Assembly: GCA_965205595.1 (NCBI GenBank)
Contig: CBDBHI010000020.1
Location: forward strand, 62,001 to 126,000
From: CATQHP01 sp965205595
Lineage (GTDB): Bacteria > Acidobacteriota > Terriglobia > Bryobacterales > UBA6623
Length of the DNA stretch: 64,000 bases
Reading direction: 5' to 3'
Shown here: positions 43,990 to 52,611 of the stretch, one piece after another
Position numbering within the stretch: position 1 is the stretch's first letter
How the letters are laid out: each line of letters begins with the position of its first letter
The notes under the pieces: model-generated
The model's input: only the letters and a program-made list of their open reading frames with translations
Told to the model about the DNA's origin: nothing
Databases searched by the model: none
Translations under genes and position numbers: made by a program

Positions 43990-45229
43990 TCTTGTCGTGG
44001 CCGACCGTTTGGCCGACCAAGACGGGTCAATTCCACAGTCTCACGAATACCTGTCGGTAACAAACGATGTCACAAACGATGCTGCGAGGGCCTGCCAAAT
44101 CCCCCGCGAAATGCCTCGAACGCCTTATTTATAGGGCTTTAAGCGATTTTTGGGGGCTGTCAGGTGGGTGTGAAAACAATTTTTAGTGTCTATGAAAATT
44201 CGCTCCCGATGACCGCGTTCGGGCGATCGCGAGACATTTCGCATGACATCGCGATATCGGATGGCCATAACATCGAGCCGTGCCGACCGCCACCAGGTGA
44301 AGCCACGCGTGCTGAGCTTCGGTGATTCGTTGCGGCTGTCAGACGGTATCATTGGGCTATCGGTAACGGACTCTCAGTGACGGCTATCAGTGACAGGCTA
44401 TCAGTGACAGGCACGGAATTCGAAATATTCCGAGAAAGCGACCCTGCAGCCATCGACATCATCCGAAATACATACCTTTGCGACCCGCCGGTGTGATATT
44501 CGGTTTTCTGCTTGCATCCCTCGAGTGTTTAAGTCTTCGTGAGTATTTTCGCGTCGGGGATCCGGGAGATCCAGGTTCGAGCGATCCGCGACAAAGCCTT
44601 TATGAATCAGCAGCTTCCAGCAATCTCAATGTTCAAAAGACAAGACAATTGCGTCTCACAACGGCCAGGACCGAACCCGCCCAAACGCCCGTCCCGCGAT
44701 TTTGAAATTTCTTTTGTCTTTAAAATCAGCAACCTAGCGATACGGTCGGCCGAAAACCGGACACACGGGCCTTACACTGTATGTGGAGGATACCGACAGC
44801 GCTGCAAGGAGGCTCGGAAATTTACAGAAAACCCTGCCAAATCCGGCCACAGGGCGCCGTTCATGATGCCGCCCGGGGACCGAATTGGATGAGCACGCGA
44901 GGGGTTCGATGTTCTGTATTATGGAGTTTGACGAAATACAGAACGTATGTATGACAGATCTCGCCCGCCAGCGATTTTTTAGAGAAACCCTGCCAAATCT
45001 GGCCAAATCCGGGCATTTCGATTCGAGCAGGAGTTGTAGGCGATCCGTCTCGGGGGACAAGAATCGCACTTTTCGGTATGCGCGCAGAGCCCCCGGTACC
45101 ATCAGAAAGGCGGACTAGCGGGAGAATGTCGTTGTGTAGACCATCAATTCCCAGGGTTGCACCCGGGACCAAATTTCATGGCGCCCCATCCGATTCTCGA
45201 AAAATCGCCAAATCGGACAGCTAATCACC
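43990..45229. other. 1.2-kb non-coding region with short repeats
   Basis: No gene is supported. Open frames on both strands here lack domains and ribosome-binding sites, and base composition is less GC-rich than in neighbouring genes. It contains a 13-14-base tandem repeat (44355-44412), two near-identical copies of a 19-base word beginning ACCCTGCCAAATC (44831-44849 and 44987-45005, one mismatch), and a block at 44060-44145 resembling 38020-38115. It may be a decayed mobile or intergenic region next to the IS island. Confidence 0.55.
44355..44412. repeat. Tandem repeat of a 13-14-base unit
   Basis: Four consecutive units, from GGCTATCGGTAAC and GGACTCTCAGTGAC to GGCTATCAGTGAC and AGGCTATCAGTGAC, with the last two nearly identical. 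The progressive similarity looks like slippage expansion. The repeat does not encode an in-frame peptide, since unit length alternates. Function unknown. Confidence 0.7.
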
Positions 45230-46744
45230 ATGGGATTGCCACGGTTCGCGATTCGGCGGGCACTGATCTACACGCACCGTTGGCTCGGAATAGCGGGCTC
45301 GGTCTTATTTCTTGTATGGTTCGTTTCCGGCATGGTGATGATGTATCACCGCATGCCCACGCTTGATCCCCATGAACGTTATTCTCGGCTCACCGATCTT
45401 GACCTCTTAACTCTCACGGTTTCGCCGGCCGAAGCCGCCGCCGCTGTTGGCTTTCGCCCCGAACGGTTACGGATTGCGATGTTTGCGTCCCGGCCAGTCT
45501 ATCGGCTGGTTAGCGAATCAGAGTGGCATACGGTTTTTGCCGACGACGGCAGCTTGCTTAGGCCGCTCGATGATGTCGCTGCAACCGGCGTTGTCAAACG
45601 ATTTGTGCCGGAACACCAGTCGACGGTCCGGCACGACGCTCGCTTGACCGAGCCCGACCAGTGGACTTTCTCAAACCGCCGCCAATTTCCGCTTCATCGA
45701 GTCGCACTCGACGACGCCGAGGAAAGCTTTCTGTATGTTTCCGAGCGAACCGGCGAAGTCGTCATGCGAACCACGGCCTACGGCAGGCGCTGGGCATATA
45801 TGGGAGCCGTGCTGCATTGGCTCTATTTCACACCGTTTCGCAGCCACAGCGCCATTTGGATCGATTCTGTAATTTGGCTCTCGATTGCCGGTTGCGTGCT
45901 GACTCTGTCGGGAATCATCTGGGGGCTCTGGCGGTTCTCCAGGCAAGCGCGATATCGAGTGAAGGGCGAGACTTTTCGTTCCCCTTACGTCGGGCTGATG
46001 CGCTGGCACCACTATGCCGGCTTGTTCTTTGGACTGACCACTTTCACCTGGGTGCTGAGTGGCTGCCTATCACTCGACCCCTGGGAGTGGCATCCAAGCA
46101 CCGTGCCGACCCACCGACAGCGCACTGCCTTTTCGGGAGGGCCATTGCGGATCGACCTGATAACGCCAGAGCGAATACGCGCGGCCCTCGAAGCGATGCA
46201 AACATCGTCTGCTCCCAAGGAACTTGAAGTCACGCAGTTCCAGAATGCGCCGTACTTGGTCGCCGGTCGGCCCTCGTGCACAGCTGGCGAGCAACTAGTC
46301 GTCAAATTGACCGAAACCAGCGATGGGACGGTGGAGCTATTTCCGTCCAGCGAACTGTTGGCCGCCGCCCGTTCGGCGATGCCTGACAACTCCGTAGCGT
46401 CGTCCGACTGGCTCCAAGACTATGACGACTACTACTACAGCCGAGACGGCTCAAGACCTCTGCCAGTGCTGCGGGTTAAATATGATGACCCGCAGGAGAC
46501 TTGGCTCTACATCGACGCCGGACGGGCCGAGATTATACGAAAAGAAGAGCGATTGACTCGGCTCAATCGCTGGTTGTACCACGGTCTACACAATCTGGAC
46601 TTCCGATTTCTCTACTACCGCCGACCGCTTTGGGACATCGTCGTGATCCTGCTCAGCCTTGGCGGCATTTTCTTGAGCATCAGTTCAGCAGTTCAGGGCT
46701 GGCAGCGGCTGCGGCGGCACGCGCGGCGGTTGAGCGGCTCTTGA
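45230..46744 (+). CDS. PepSY-associated transmembrane protein
   Basis: A 504-residue membrane protein. An N-terminal helix follows RRALIYTHRWLGIAGSVLFLVWFVSGMVMMYHRM, the classic PepSY_TM opening; PepSY-like domains lie at residues 60-180 (FLYVSERTGEVVMRTT near 165). Further helices are at 195-245 (YMGAVLHWLYFTPFRSHSAIW, LTLSGIIWGLWRF) and 262-285 (LMRWHHYAGLFFGLTTFTWVLSGCLSLDP), then a second domain and a final helix (LWDIVVILLSLGGIFLSISSAVQG). Members are linked to iron/siderophore uptake or ferric reduction, with histidines that may bind haem. Function inferred only. Confidence 0.85.
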   Translation: MGLPRFAIRRALIYTHRWLGIAGSVLFLVWFVSGMVMMYHRMPTLDPHERYSRLTDLDLLTLTVSPAEAAAAVGFRPERLRIAMFASRPVYRLVSESEWHTVFADDGSLLRPLDDVAATGVVKRFVPEHQSTVRHDARLTEPDQWTFSNRRQFPLHRVALDDAEESFLYVSERTGEVVMRTTAYGRRWAYMGAVLHWLYFTPFRSHSAIWIDSVIWLSIAGCVLTLSGIIWGLWRFSRQARYRVKGETFRSPYVGLMRWHHYAGLFFGLTTFTWVLSGCLSLDPWEWHPSTVPTHRQRTAFSGGPLRIDLITPERIRAALEAMQTSSAPKELEVTQFQNAPYLVAGRPSCTAGEQLVVKLTETSDGTVELFPSSELLAAARSAMPDNSVASSDWLQDYDDYYYSRDGSRPLPVLRVKYDDPQETWLYIDAGRAEIIRKEERLTRLNRWLYHGLHNLDFRFLYYRRPLWDIVVILLSLGGIFLSISSAVQGWQRLRRHARRLSGS

Positions 46745-46753
46745 TTGAGCCTT

Positions 46754-47656
46754 TTATCGATCGTCCCGCGCCAGAGATTTTCTAAGATTGTCGCCAAACT
46801 CAGCGAGACGCTTTTCGGCTGTTGCGCGGTCTAACTGTAGCTTTTTCATCAAGATGGCCAGTCTGACCTGTCCGCCGGATGCTTCAATCGCCTCGGCCGC
46901 CTCGGCCCCGCTACAGCCGGTCGTAGCCTCGACAATCCGCCTAGCGCGGCCGGCCAATTTGGCGTTCTTGATCTGCAGGTTCACCATTAAGTTGCCCAAA
47001 ACATAGCCCATGCGAATCATCAATCCGGTTGAAAGCATGTTCAGGACAAGCTTCTGCGCCGTCCCGCTCTTCATCCGCGTCGAGCCCGTTACGACTTCGG
47101 GTCCGACAGCCGGCGTTATCGGAAACTCAACGTGCCGCTCGAGCGGAGAACCCGGATTGCAGCTCAGGCCAACCGTCAGAGCACCCAACTGGTTGGCGAA
47201 CTTCACGGCCCCTAATACGTATGGCGTAGTGCCACTGGCAGCAATTCCGACCAGCGAATCGTTGACCGAGAAATCTCTGGCCTCAAGGTCTCGCACACCA
47301 TCCTCTGGATTGTCTTCGGCTCCTTCGATCGAGCGGACAAGCGCCTCGGCGCCACCCGCAATCACGCCCTGCACGCGGTCAGCGGCAACACCGTAAGTTG
47401 GAGGACACTCTGATGCATCCAGCACGCCTAGCCGGCCGCTGGTGCCGGCACCGATATAGAACAGACGGCCTCCGCGCTCAAATCGCTCAACGATGGCGTC
47501 AAGTGCGACGGAGATTCGGGGTATCTCAGCCTCGATAGCCTTTGCCACCGAGGAGTCTTCACGGTTAATTATTCGCAGCAGATCTTGCGTCGATGCCTGG
47601 TCAATCGATGCCGAGGCCGGATTTCTCTGCTCGGTTATCCGTGGTTGAGTGTCCAT
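46754..47656 (-). CDS. murQ: N-acetylmuramic acid 6-phosphate etherase
   Basis: A 300-residue SIS-domain enzyme starting MDTQPRITEQRNPAS at ATG 47656. The catalytic and binding motifs are FYIGAGTSGRLGVLDASECPPT near residue 64, AEDNPEDGVRDLEAR, VGIAASGTTPYVLGA and TGSTRMKSGTAQKLVLNMLSTG near 205. A C-terminal UBA-like segment (CSGAEAAEAIEASGGQVRLAILM) is typical. It removes lactate from MurNAc-6-phosphate in cell-wall recycling. The frame is open further upstream, but the family start fits here. Confidence 0.95.
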   Translation of the reverse strand: MDTQPRITEQRNPASASIDQASTQDLLRIINREDSSVAKAIEAEIPRISVALDAIVERFERGGRLFYIGAGTSGRLGVLDASECPPTYGVAADRVQGVIAGGAEALVRSIEGAEDNPEDGVRDLEARDFSVNDSLVGIAASGTTPYVLGAVKFANQLGALTVGLSCNPGSPLERHVEFPITPAVGPEVVTGSTRMKSGTAQKLVLNMLSTGLMIRMGYVLGNLMVNLQIKNAKLAGRARRIVEATTGCSGAEAAEAIEASGGQVRLAILMKKLQLDRATAEKRLAEFGDNLRKSLARDDR

Positions 47657-47922
47657 ATTCGAGTCATAGGTATCATGGCAATTATTCGGGGAACTCGTCG
47701 CGACACGACTGCGCCGCGGCTCGAATTTCGTCAATCGGCACGATCGATCCTTGCCCGATCCCGGGGCAGTATTGCGCAGTTCTCTTCCAATTCCGTTTGC
47801 GGTCGACGAGTTCCGGCCAGTAGGGAAAAGTCCGGCACTGAAGCGGCTTAGCGGCGTGGATGGCGCAGCCATCGCCATCCAGAAAATGGCAGTCATGGTC
47901 TGCTGGTTTCGACAACCGCAGC

Positions 47923-49370
47923 GAGCTAGTCCCAGTCGTAGTTGAGGGTTGAGGAGCGGCGGTGTAGAGGGGCATTGTACTAGGCGACTTTCGGTTCGGC
48001 GGAGTCGGTTGGATTGAGGACGGCTTCGAGCATCCAGAGATCCTTATAGCCCATGATCTTGCGGAAGTTTTTCTCGGTATCCAGGAATGCCGCCGCCGCC
48101 CAACGGCGCACCATCGAAGCATCCTTCCAGCGCGTCACGCGACGTGTCCTCCGCCGCACGCCGGCGTTCGGACTCTCGACGATGTTGGTCGTCGCCAGAC
48201 AACGATGCAACGACGGCGGCAATCCCAGGCGATTGATCGTGAAACACTCCTCGAGACCCTCGCGCAAACTCGCCGCCGCCTCGGGCCAGTCGCCCGCGTA
48301 CCATTCGGCCAGCTTCTTGAGCCGCGCTTGACCGTCCTTGGCTTCGAGCCGCCAGGCCGCGCGGATTGCCGCTTTGGCCTGATCCTGTTCGGCCTTCGGC
48401 AGCCTGTCGAGAACGTTGCGCAGCTTGTGGGCGCGACAACGCTGCACCGGGGCGTCACCAAAGATTTTGTGCACTGCCGCGCGTAAAGCCTTCGATCCAT
48501 CGAGTACAAAAAGCCTCTTTTTCGCGGGCGAGACTCCACGCTCGACCAAGCCTGTCAACAGGTCCTCGGCCGCCGCCGCGTTCTCCGTCGCCGCGTGTTG
48601 CAAGCCCAGTACGTGCTTGTTCCCTTCCGCGTCCACCCCCACGGCCGCTAAAACCGTGTGTCCCGAGAAAATCAGGCCGTCCACGTAGATCACCAGCAAG
48701 TCCACGTCATCGAAACGGCGCGCGAATAGTTCGTCGATTTTCTTTTCCGCAGCCTCGATGGTGTCGCGACTTATCGCCGATTTAGACACGCCGACGGTGT
48801 CGGCCATTTCGCCGATTACTCCCGCATACTGACGCGTCGAGACGCCTTTCATCAAGATATCCAGCATGCGCGAGCCTAGCCGCTCGTCGTCTTGCAGGGA
48901 TTCGTAGGCGGGCACTTTGACCTCGCCGCCGGAGCGTTTGCGCAAGCGCGGCTTGGCCACCCGCAGCTTGCGATCGCTTAGATTCACGCGGCCCGATTGC
49001 CGTCCCCAGCGCAGCACGTCGCCGTCGCGCTTCTTGCCGGGTTGGGCGAGTTCGCCTCCGGTGACCTGCTGGGCAGAGAGTTCGAGCACGGCTTGGATGG
49101 CGGCGCGGCCGGTGACGTCGATGACCTCGTCGACGGCTCCCTGGCATTGTTCGATGAGTTCGACGAGGGGCAGCATGAGCTGCGCGTTTTGGCTGAGCAG
49201 ACGCGTGAGCTCCTCGGGCCTCAGCCGCTGCTGCTTGGCGGAATCAAGAATGTGATACGGTTTCTTCACGGCGGTTCTCCTTTGTGGTTAAAGATTTGCT
49301 CGATTCTCCCAGAGAACCAAGCTTGAGAACCGCCGGCCCTTTATCCCCCAACTGAGCTCGGGACAATTTC
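47923..49370 (-). mobile_element. IS256-family insertion sequence, copy 1 (1448 bp)
   Basis: Bounded by an 8-base target duplication ACCGCAGC (47915-47922 and 49371-49378). The ends read inward GAAATTGTCCCGAG and GAGCTAGTCCCAG, imperfect inverted repeats sharing GTCCC. The length is exactly equal to copy 2 at 53778-55225, and the encoded transposases are identical over 429 residues. It interrupts a YkgJ-like gene. The intact duplication and identical copies show recent transposition. Confidence 0.95.
47980..49269 (-). CDS. IS256-family transposase (copy 1)
   Basis: A 429-residue mutator-type DDE transposase with KAPAYESLQDDERLGSRMLDILMKGVSTRQYAGVIGEMADTVGVSKSAISR-type N-terminal content, the first aspartate in VIYVDGLIFSGHTVLAAVGVD near 195, the second in FVLDGSKALRAAVHKIFG near 250 with RCRAHKLRNVLDRLPK after it, and the glutamate in TTNIVESPNAGVRRRTRRVTRW near 372. 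Complete, in an element with intact ends, so probably active. Confidence 0.95.
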   Translation of the reverse strand: MKKPYHILDSAKQQRLRPEELTRLLSQNAQLMLPLVELIEQCQGAVDEVIDVTGRAAIQAVLELSAQQVTGGELAQPGKKRDGDVLRWGRQSGRVNLSDRKLRVAKPRLRKRSGGEVKVPAYESLQDDERLGSRMLDILMKGVSTRQYAGVIGEMADTVGVSKSAISRDTIEAAEKKIDELFARRFDDVDLLVIYVDGLIFSGHTVLAAVGVDAEGNKHVLGLQHAATENAAAAEDLLTGLVERGVSPAKKRLFVLDGSKALRAAVHKIFGDAPVQRCRAHKLRNVLDRLPKAEQDQAKAAIRAAWRLEAKDGQARLKKLAEWYAGDWPEAAASLREGLEECFTINRLGLPPSLHRCLATTNIVESPNAGVRRRTRRVTRWKDASMVRRWAAAAFLDTEKNFRKIMGYKDLWMLEAVLNPTDSAEPKVA

Positions 49371-49563
49371 ACCGCAGCTCGCCATCGACCCTTTCGCAGT
49401 AGCTCTGATTGAACTCTAACTTGCTTATGTTCAGATATTTAGACGCTGTCTCGATATCGTTTGCGGTTACATAAACATAGCCGCTCTTGGTGCAACACTC
49501 GGTACAGCCGCTGACGCACTCGAAACGAAAATCGAAGCCCCCTACCTCCACAGGTTTCGCCAT

Positions 49564-49839
49564 CCTGTTGTTTAGTTTGTGCCAGGCGGCCCCAAAACGG
49601 CAACGCCGACTAGGAGTCCGCTAGGGCGCTTGGTCCCAACGGGTGGGACGGAAACCTTAGGGGGGCTTAAGTAACGTTTGCCCCTAAACCGCAGTCTTCG
49701 ATCAATTCCCCATACAGACCCAGTGGCCTATCAATGGAGTGTCGGGCATCATACGCCCTTCGCGGTAACCGGCTTGTGGGGTTGAGTTAAGGGCAACATT
49801 GCCCGAAAGATCCTCAAACCGAATGCCGAGGTATGACAT
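49564..49839. promoter_or_regulatory. Intergenic region upstream of the tad locus with a 14-base palindrome
   Basis: 276 bases between the divergent YkgJ-like remnant and cpaA. It contains a perfect palindrome GGGCAACATTGCCC (two-base centre, 49791-49804) about 36 bases before the cpaA ATG, a possible operator or part of the leader. No Flp pilin gene, which often precedes cpaA, is present. No clear -35/-10 pair stands out. Confidence 0.4.
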
Positions 49840-50351
49840 ATGACTTGGTGGCTCTTAAGCTTCAGTTTGGCTCTGGCGATCGTCGCAACCGGCGAAGATC
49901 TCTGGCGTCGCCGCGTTTCAAATGTCATCACCGGTCCTGCGTTTCTAATCGGGCTCGCCGCAAATGTAATCTTGGCGGGTTCGAGTGATCTCGGGTATCT
50001 GTCGGTCTCGGGAACTCACTGTTAGGCGGCCTTATCGGTTTCGTCGCGTTCCTGCCGTTCTTCCTAAAGGGTGGAATGGGCGGAGGTGACATCAAGCTCA
50101 TGGCCGCGTTCGGTGCGATTCTCGGACGCGAGCAAATTGTTCTTGCGGCAATCTTGGCCGCTATTTCGGGCGGTCTGATGGCCGTTCTCTATTTGATCGG
50201 TCGAAGGGTCTGGCGCGCCGTCAAGGGCGAATCCCTTGAGAGCGCGGCGACGCCTGACCTCAAAGCCTATATCCCCTACGCCCCAGCTATCAGCCTAGGC
50301 GTATTCCTGTCGTTTTTGAGTGAGGACGAGATATGGACAAACGTCTCTTAA
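49840..50351 (+). pseudogene. cpaA: Tad prepilin peptidase CpaA/TadV (A24), one frameshift
   Basis: Membrane protease of the A24 aspartate family that processes Flp prepilins. The first frame gives WLLSFSLALAIVATGEDLWRRRVSNVI with the first catalytic aspartate in GEDLWRRR. Near 50020 the frame ends in TAG, and a shifted frame continues LLGGLIGFVAFLPFFLKGGMGGGDIKLMAAFG with the second aspartate (GGGDIK). One indel separates the two. The 3' end overlaps cpaB by 19 bases, as in an operon. Inactive if the indel is real. Confidence 0.85.
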
Positions 50352-51178
50352 CCGTAGTTATGGTGGCCGTTCTGGTCGCCCTGGTGGTCACAGGAATCTT
50401 TTACCAGATCACCGTTGGCCGTAGTACGCCGGTTGGTGAAACCGCGACCAAAGATTTGGTGATCGCGAGATCCGACCTGCCGATGGGCGCCGTGATCACT
50501 GCCGAAGATATTCAACTGATCGAATATCCCGAAAACCACTACCCCGAAGGTGCATTCGTTGACATCGAAACGGCCTTGGACCGAACGGTTGTCCAACCAA
50601 TTCTCGCCAATGAACCGATACTCAACGGTCGGGTTACCGAAAAGGGAGCTGGCTTCGGTCTCGCTCCTCTCATTCCTGAAGGAAAGCGTGCGGTCGCGAT
50701 TTCGATCAACCAAGTGAGCGGCGTATCCGGATTCATCCTGCCCGGCTCGACGGTTGACATCATCTGGACCGGCACTCGACCCGGCAGCGGTACTCGAGTT
50801 ACCAAAATCATCCTTGAAGCCGTGACCGTGCTCTCCACGGCTCACCGTCTTCAGCCAAACGCCGATGGCCAGCCCGAAAACGTTCCTGTCGTCAACATGC
50901 TTCTTACGCCGGAAGAGAGCGAACTGCTAACCCTCGCCACTCGCGAAGGTCAGATCCAACTCGTACTCAGAAATCCCAATGACCTTGACGAGCTCGCGAC
51001 GGATCGTGGCTTTACCAGCGCCAGCGACCTTTTTGGCACCCCGAAGCCGGCGCCTCGACCGCGCGTTTATCGTGCGCCTGTGGCCGCTCCCCCGCCAACC
51101 CCAGCGCCCGTAATTCATCAGATCGAAATGATTCGCGGCAACTTGCGGACAGTCGAACGTATGGAAGAAAGGTACTAA
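50333..51178 (+). CDS. cpaB: Flp pilus assembly protein CpaB/RcpC
   Basis: A 281-residue protein with an N-terminal membrane segment (LLTVVMVAVLVALVVTGIFY) and a SAF domain (VIARSDLPMGAVITAEDIQLIEYPENHYPEGAF, residues about 42-75). It also has the RcpC-type stretch GKRAVAISINQVSGVSGFILPGSTVDIIWTGTRPGSG near 115-145. It is a periplasmic component that assists the Tad secretin. Intact; one of only two undamaged core genes of this locus. Its tail is proline- and alanine-rich. Confidence 0.92.
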   Translation: MDKRLLTVVMVAVLVALVVTGIFYQITVGRSTPVGETATKDLVIARSDLPMGAVITAEDIQLIEYPENHYPEGAFVDIETALDRTVVQPILANEPILNGRVTEKGAGFGLAPLIPEGKRAVAISINQVSGVSGFILPGSTVDIIWTGTRPGSGTRVTKIILEAVTVLSTAHRLQPNADGQPENVPVVNMLLTPEESELLTLATREGQIQLVLRNPNDLDELATDRGFTSASDLFGTPKPAPRPRVYRAPVAAPPPTPAPVIHQIEMIRGNLRTVERMEERY

Positions 51179-51205
51179 ACCCGACTAAGAGAGTCTGACC
51201 CCCAA

Positions 51206-52562
51206 ATGATCCCCATGAAACTCACCAAACGAATTCAAAGATTGATTGCAAGCACTTCCCTGGTGCTCAGCTTCATCTCAGCGACGGCGGCATTGGCGTC
51301 ACCGACGCAAGCGCCACCGATGGGCGACGAGATACCTTTGGCGGTCGGGCGCTCGGTGGTGCTCGACCACCCCGATGAAATCGAAAGAGTCGCGATCAAC
51401 GACGACAGTGTCGCCGACGCAATCGCGATCTCGACTCGTGAAGTCCTGATTCACGGCAAGAAGGCGGGTATTACGACACTCGTCATCTGGTCGGCCTCCG
51501 GCGACCGAAATTTCTTTACGATTTCGGTCGGCGCAAACACGGCGCAGCTACAGGAGCACATCAACGCCGCGTTTCCTGGAGAAAAATTCGAGTAATGGTG
51601 ACGAATGGCGTCGCCACGGTAAACGGGATGTTTCAAGCATCGCCATCGCCGAACGAGTGGTCGCAATGGTTGCCGGTGGAGCAGCAGCAACCGTAATCAG
51701 CAATCTTGAGGTTCCTCCGCCTGACGCCGAGCGGCAAATCATGATCAAAGTTCGCTTTGCTGAAGTGCAGCGCAACGCCTTGCGCGATTTTGGCGCCGCC
51801 ATCTTCAGCACGGGCGCCGGAAACACGCCCGCTAGCCTTGGCACAAAGCAGTTTGGGAACCCCAGTCTCACCTCGGTAGGCGGAGTAATCGGTCAATCAG
51901 CATCCGGATTCGCGACGAACTTCAACCTAACCGACACACTGAACGTTTTCGCGTTTCGCCCCGACTTGAACATCGGTGCGGTACTTAAAGCTCTTGAAAC
52001 ACGTGGCCTCAGCGAGTTGCTCGCAGAGCCAAATCTCATCACAACTTCAGGTAAGCAAGCGAAACTTCTGGTCGGTGGTGAGTTCCCAGTGCCTATCATT
52101 CAGGGCTCGTCGTCGGGCGGAGTAACGATTCAATTTAAGGAATTCGGAATTCGGATTGACTTTACCCCCGAATTCACAGGCCGGGGTTCAATCAAGATGC
52201 ATGTTGCGCCAGAAGTTAGCGCATTGGATTTTGCCAATGCCGTGACGCTTCAGGGCTTCTTGATCCCCGCCCTCTCTACGCGCCGTGTTTCCACCGATGT
52301 CGAACTCATGCCGGGACAGAGCTTCGTTATTGGCGGCCTAATTGACCAGCGAATCGTCGAGTCGGAATCGAAAGTTCCGATTCTTTCGAGTATTCCACTG
52401 CTCGGCGAGATCTTTAAGAGTCGTTCGAGATCGAAAAACAACACGGAACTACTGGTTATCGTTAGCCCAGAGTTTCCGCGTGTGTATGAATCTGGAGAAG
52501 CGAAACCCAATTTTGAGTTTCCAAATCCTGATTTTATGGAAACACTTGAGCAGACTAATTGA
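51206..52562 (+). pseudogene. cpaC: Tad secretin CpaC/RcpA, two frameshifts
   Basis: Outer-membrane secretin of the Tad system. Frame 1 has a signal peptide and the N-terminal pilus/secretin domain (EIPLAVGRSVVLDHPDEIERVAINDDSVADAIAIS) to about 51588. There an A-run (GAAAAATTC) is followed by a shift into the short frame KIRVMVTNGVATVNG. Near 51627 a second shift leads to the frame DVSSIAIAERVVAMVAGG and then the secretin domain proper (QIMIKVRFAEVQRNALRDFG through PGQSFVIGGLIDQR and SIPLLGEIFKSRSRSKNNTELLVIVSPEF). The secretin half alone has no signal peptide. Non-functional as read. Confidence 0.88.
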
Positions 52563-52611
52563 TTAGTGACGAAATCTGCAACCCAGTGAAGGATAAAGGT
52601 TATCGCAGCCG

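Larger units (their letters stand above)
47682..49563 (-). pseudogene. YkgJ-like cysteine-cluster protein, split by an IS256-type element
   Basis: The N-terminal half (49563-49371) encodes GGFDFRFECVSGCTECCTKSGYVYVTANDI, the CxxCxxxxC-type cluster start. The C-terminal half (47922-47682) encodes DCHFLDGDGCAIHAAKPLQCRTFPYWPE and ends CRDEFPE. Removing the IS and one 8-base target copy rejoins them in frame as VDGELRLSKPADHDC, so the gene was intact before insertion. Such proteins bind zinc or an iron-sulfur cluster. It is now inactive. It lies upstream of murQ, separated by 25 bases. Confidence 0.9.

Noticed and set aside
44355..44412. A possible CRISPR array
   Set aside because: The units are directly adjacent without unique spacers, only 13-14 bases long, and no cas gene is present.
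44125..45172. Several 75-120-codon open frames on both strands in the repeat region
   Set aside because: They overlap one another, lack domains and start signals, and disagree in strand; none can be preferred.
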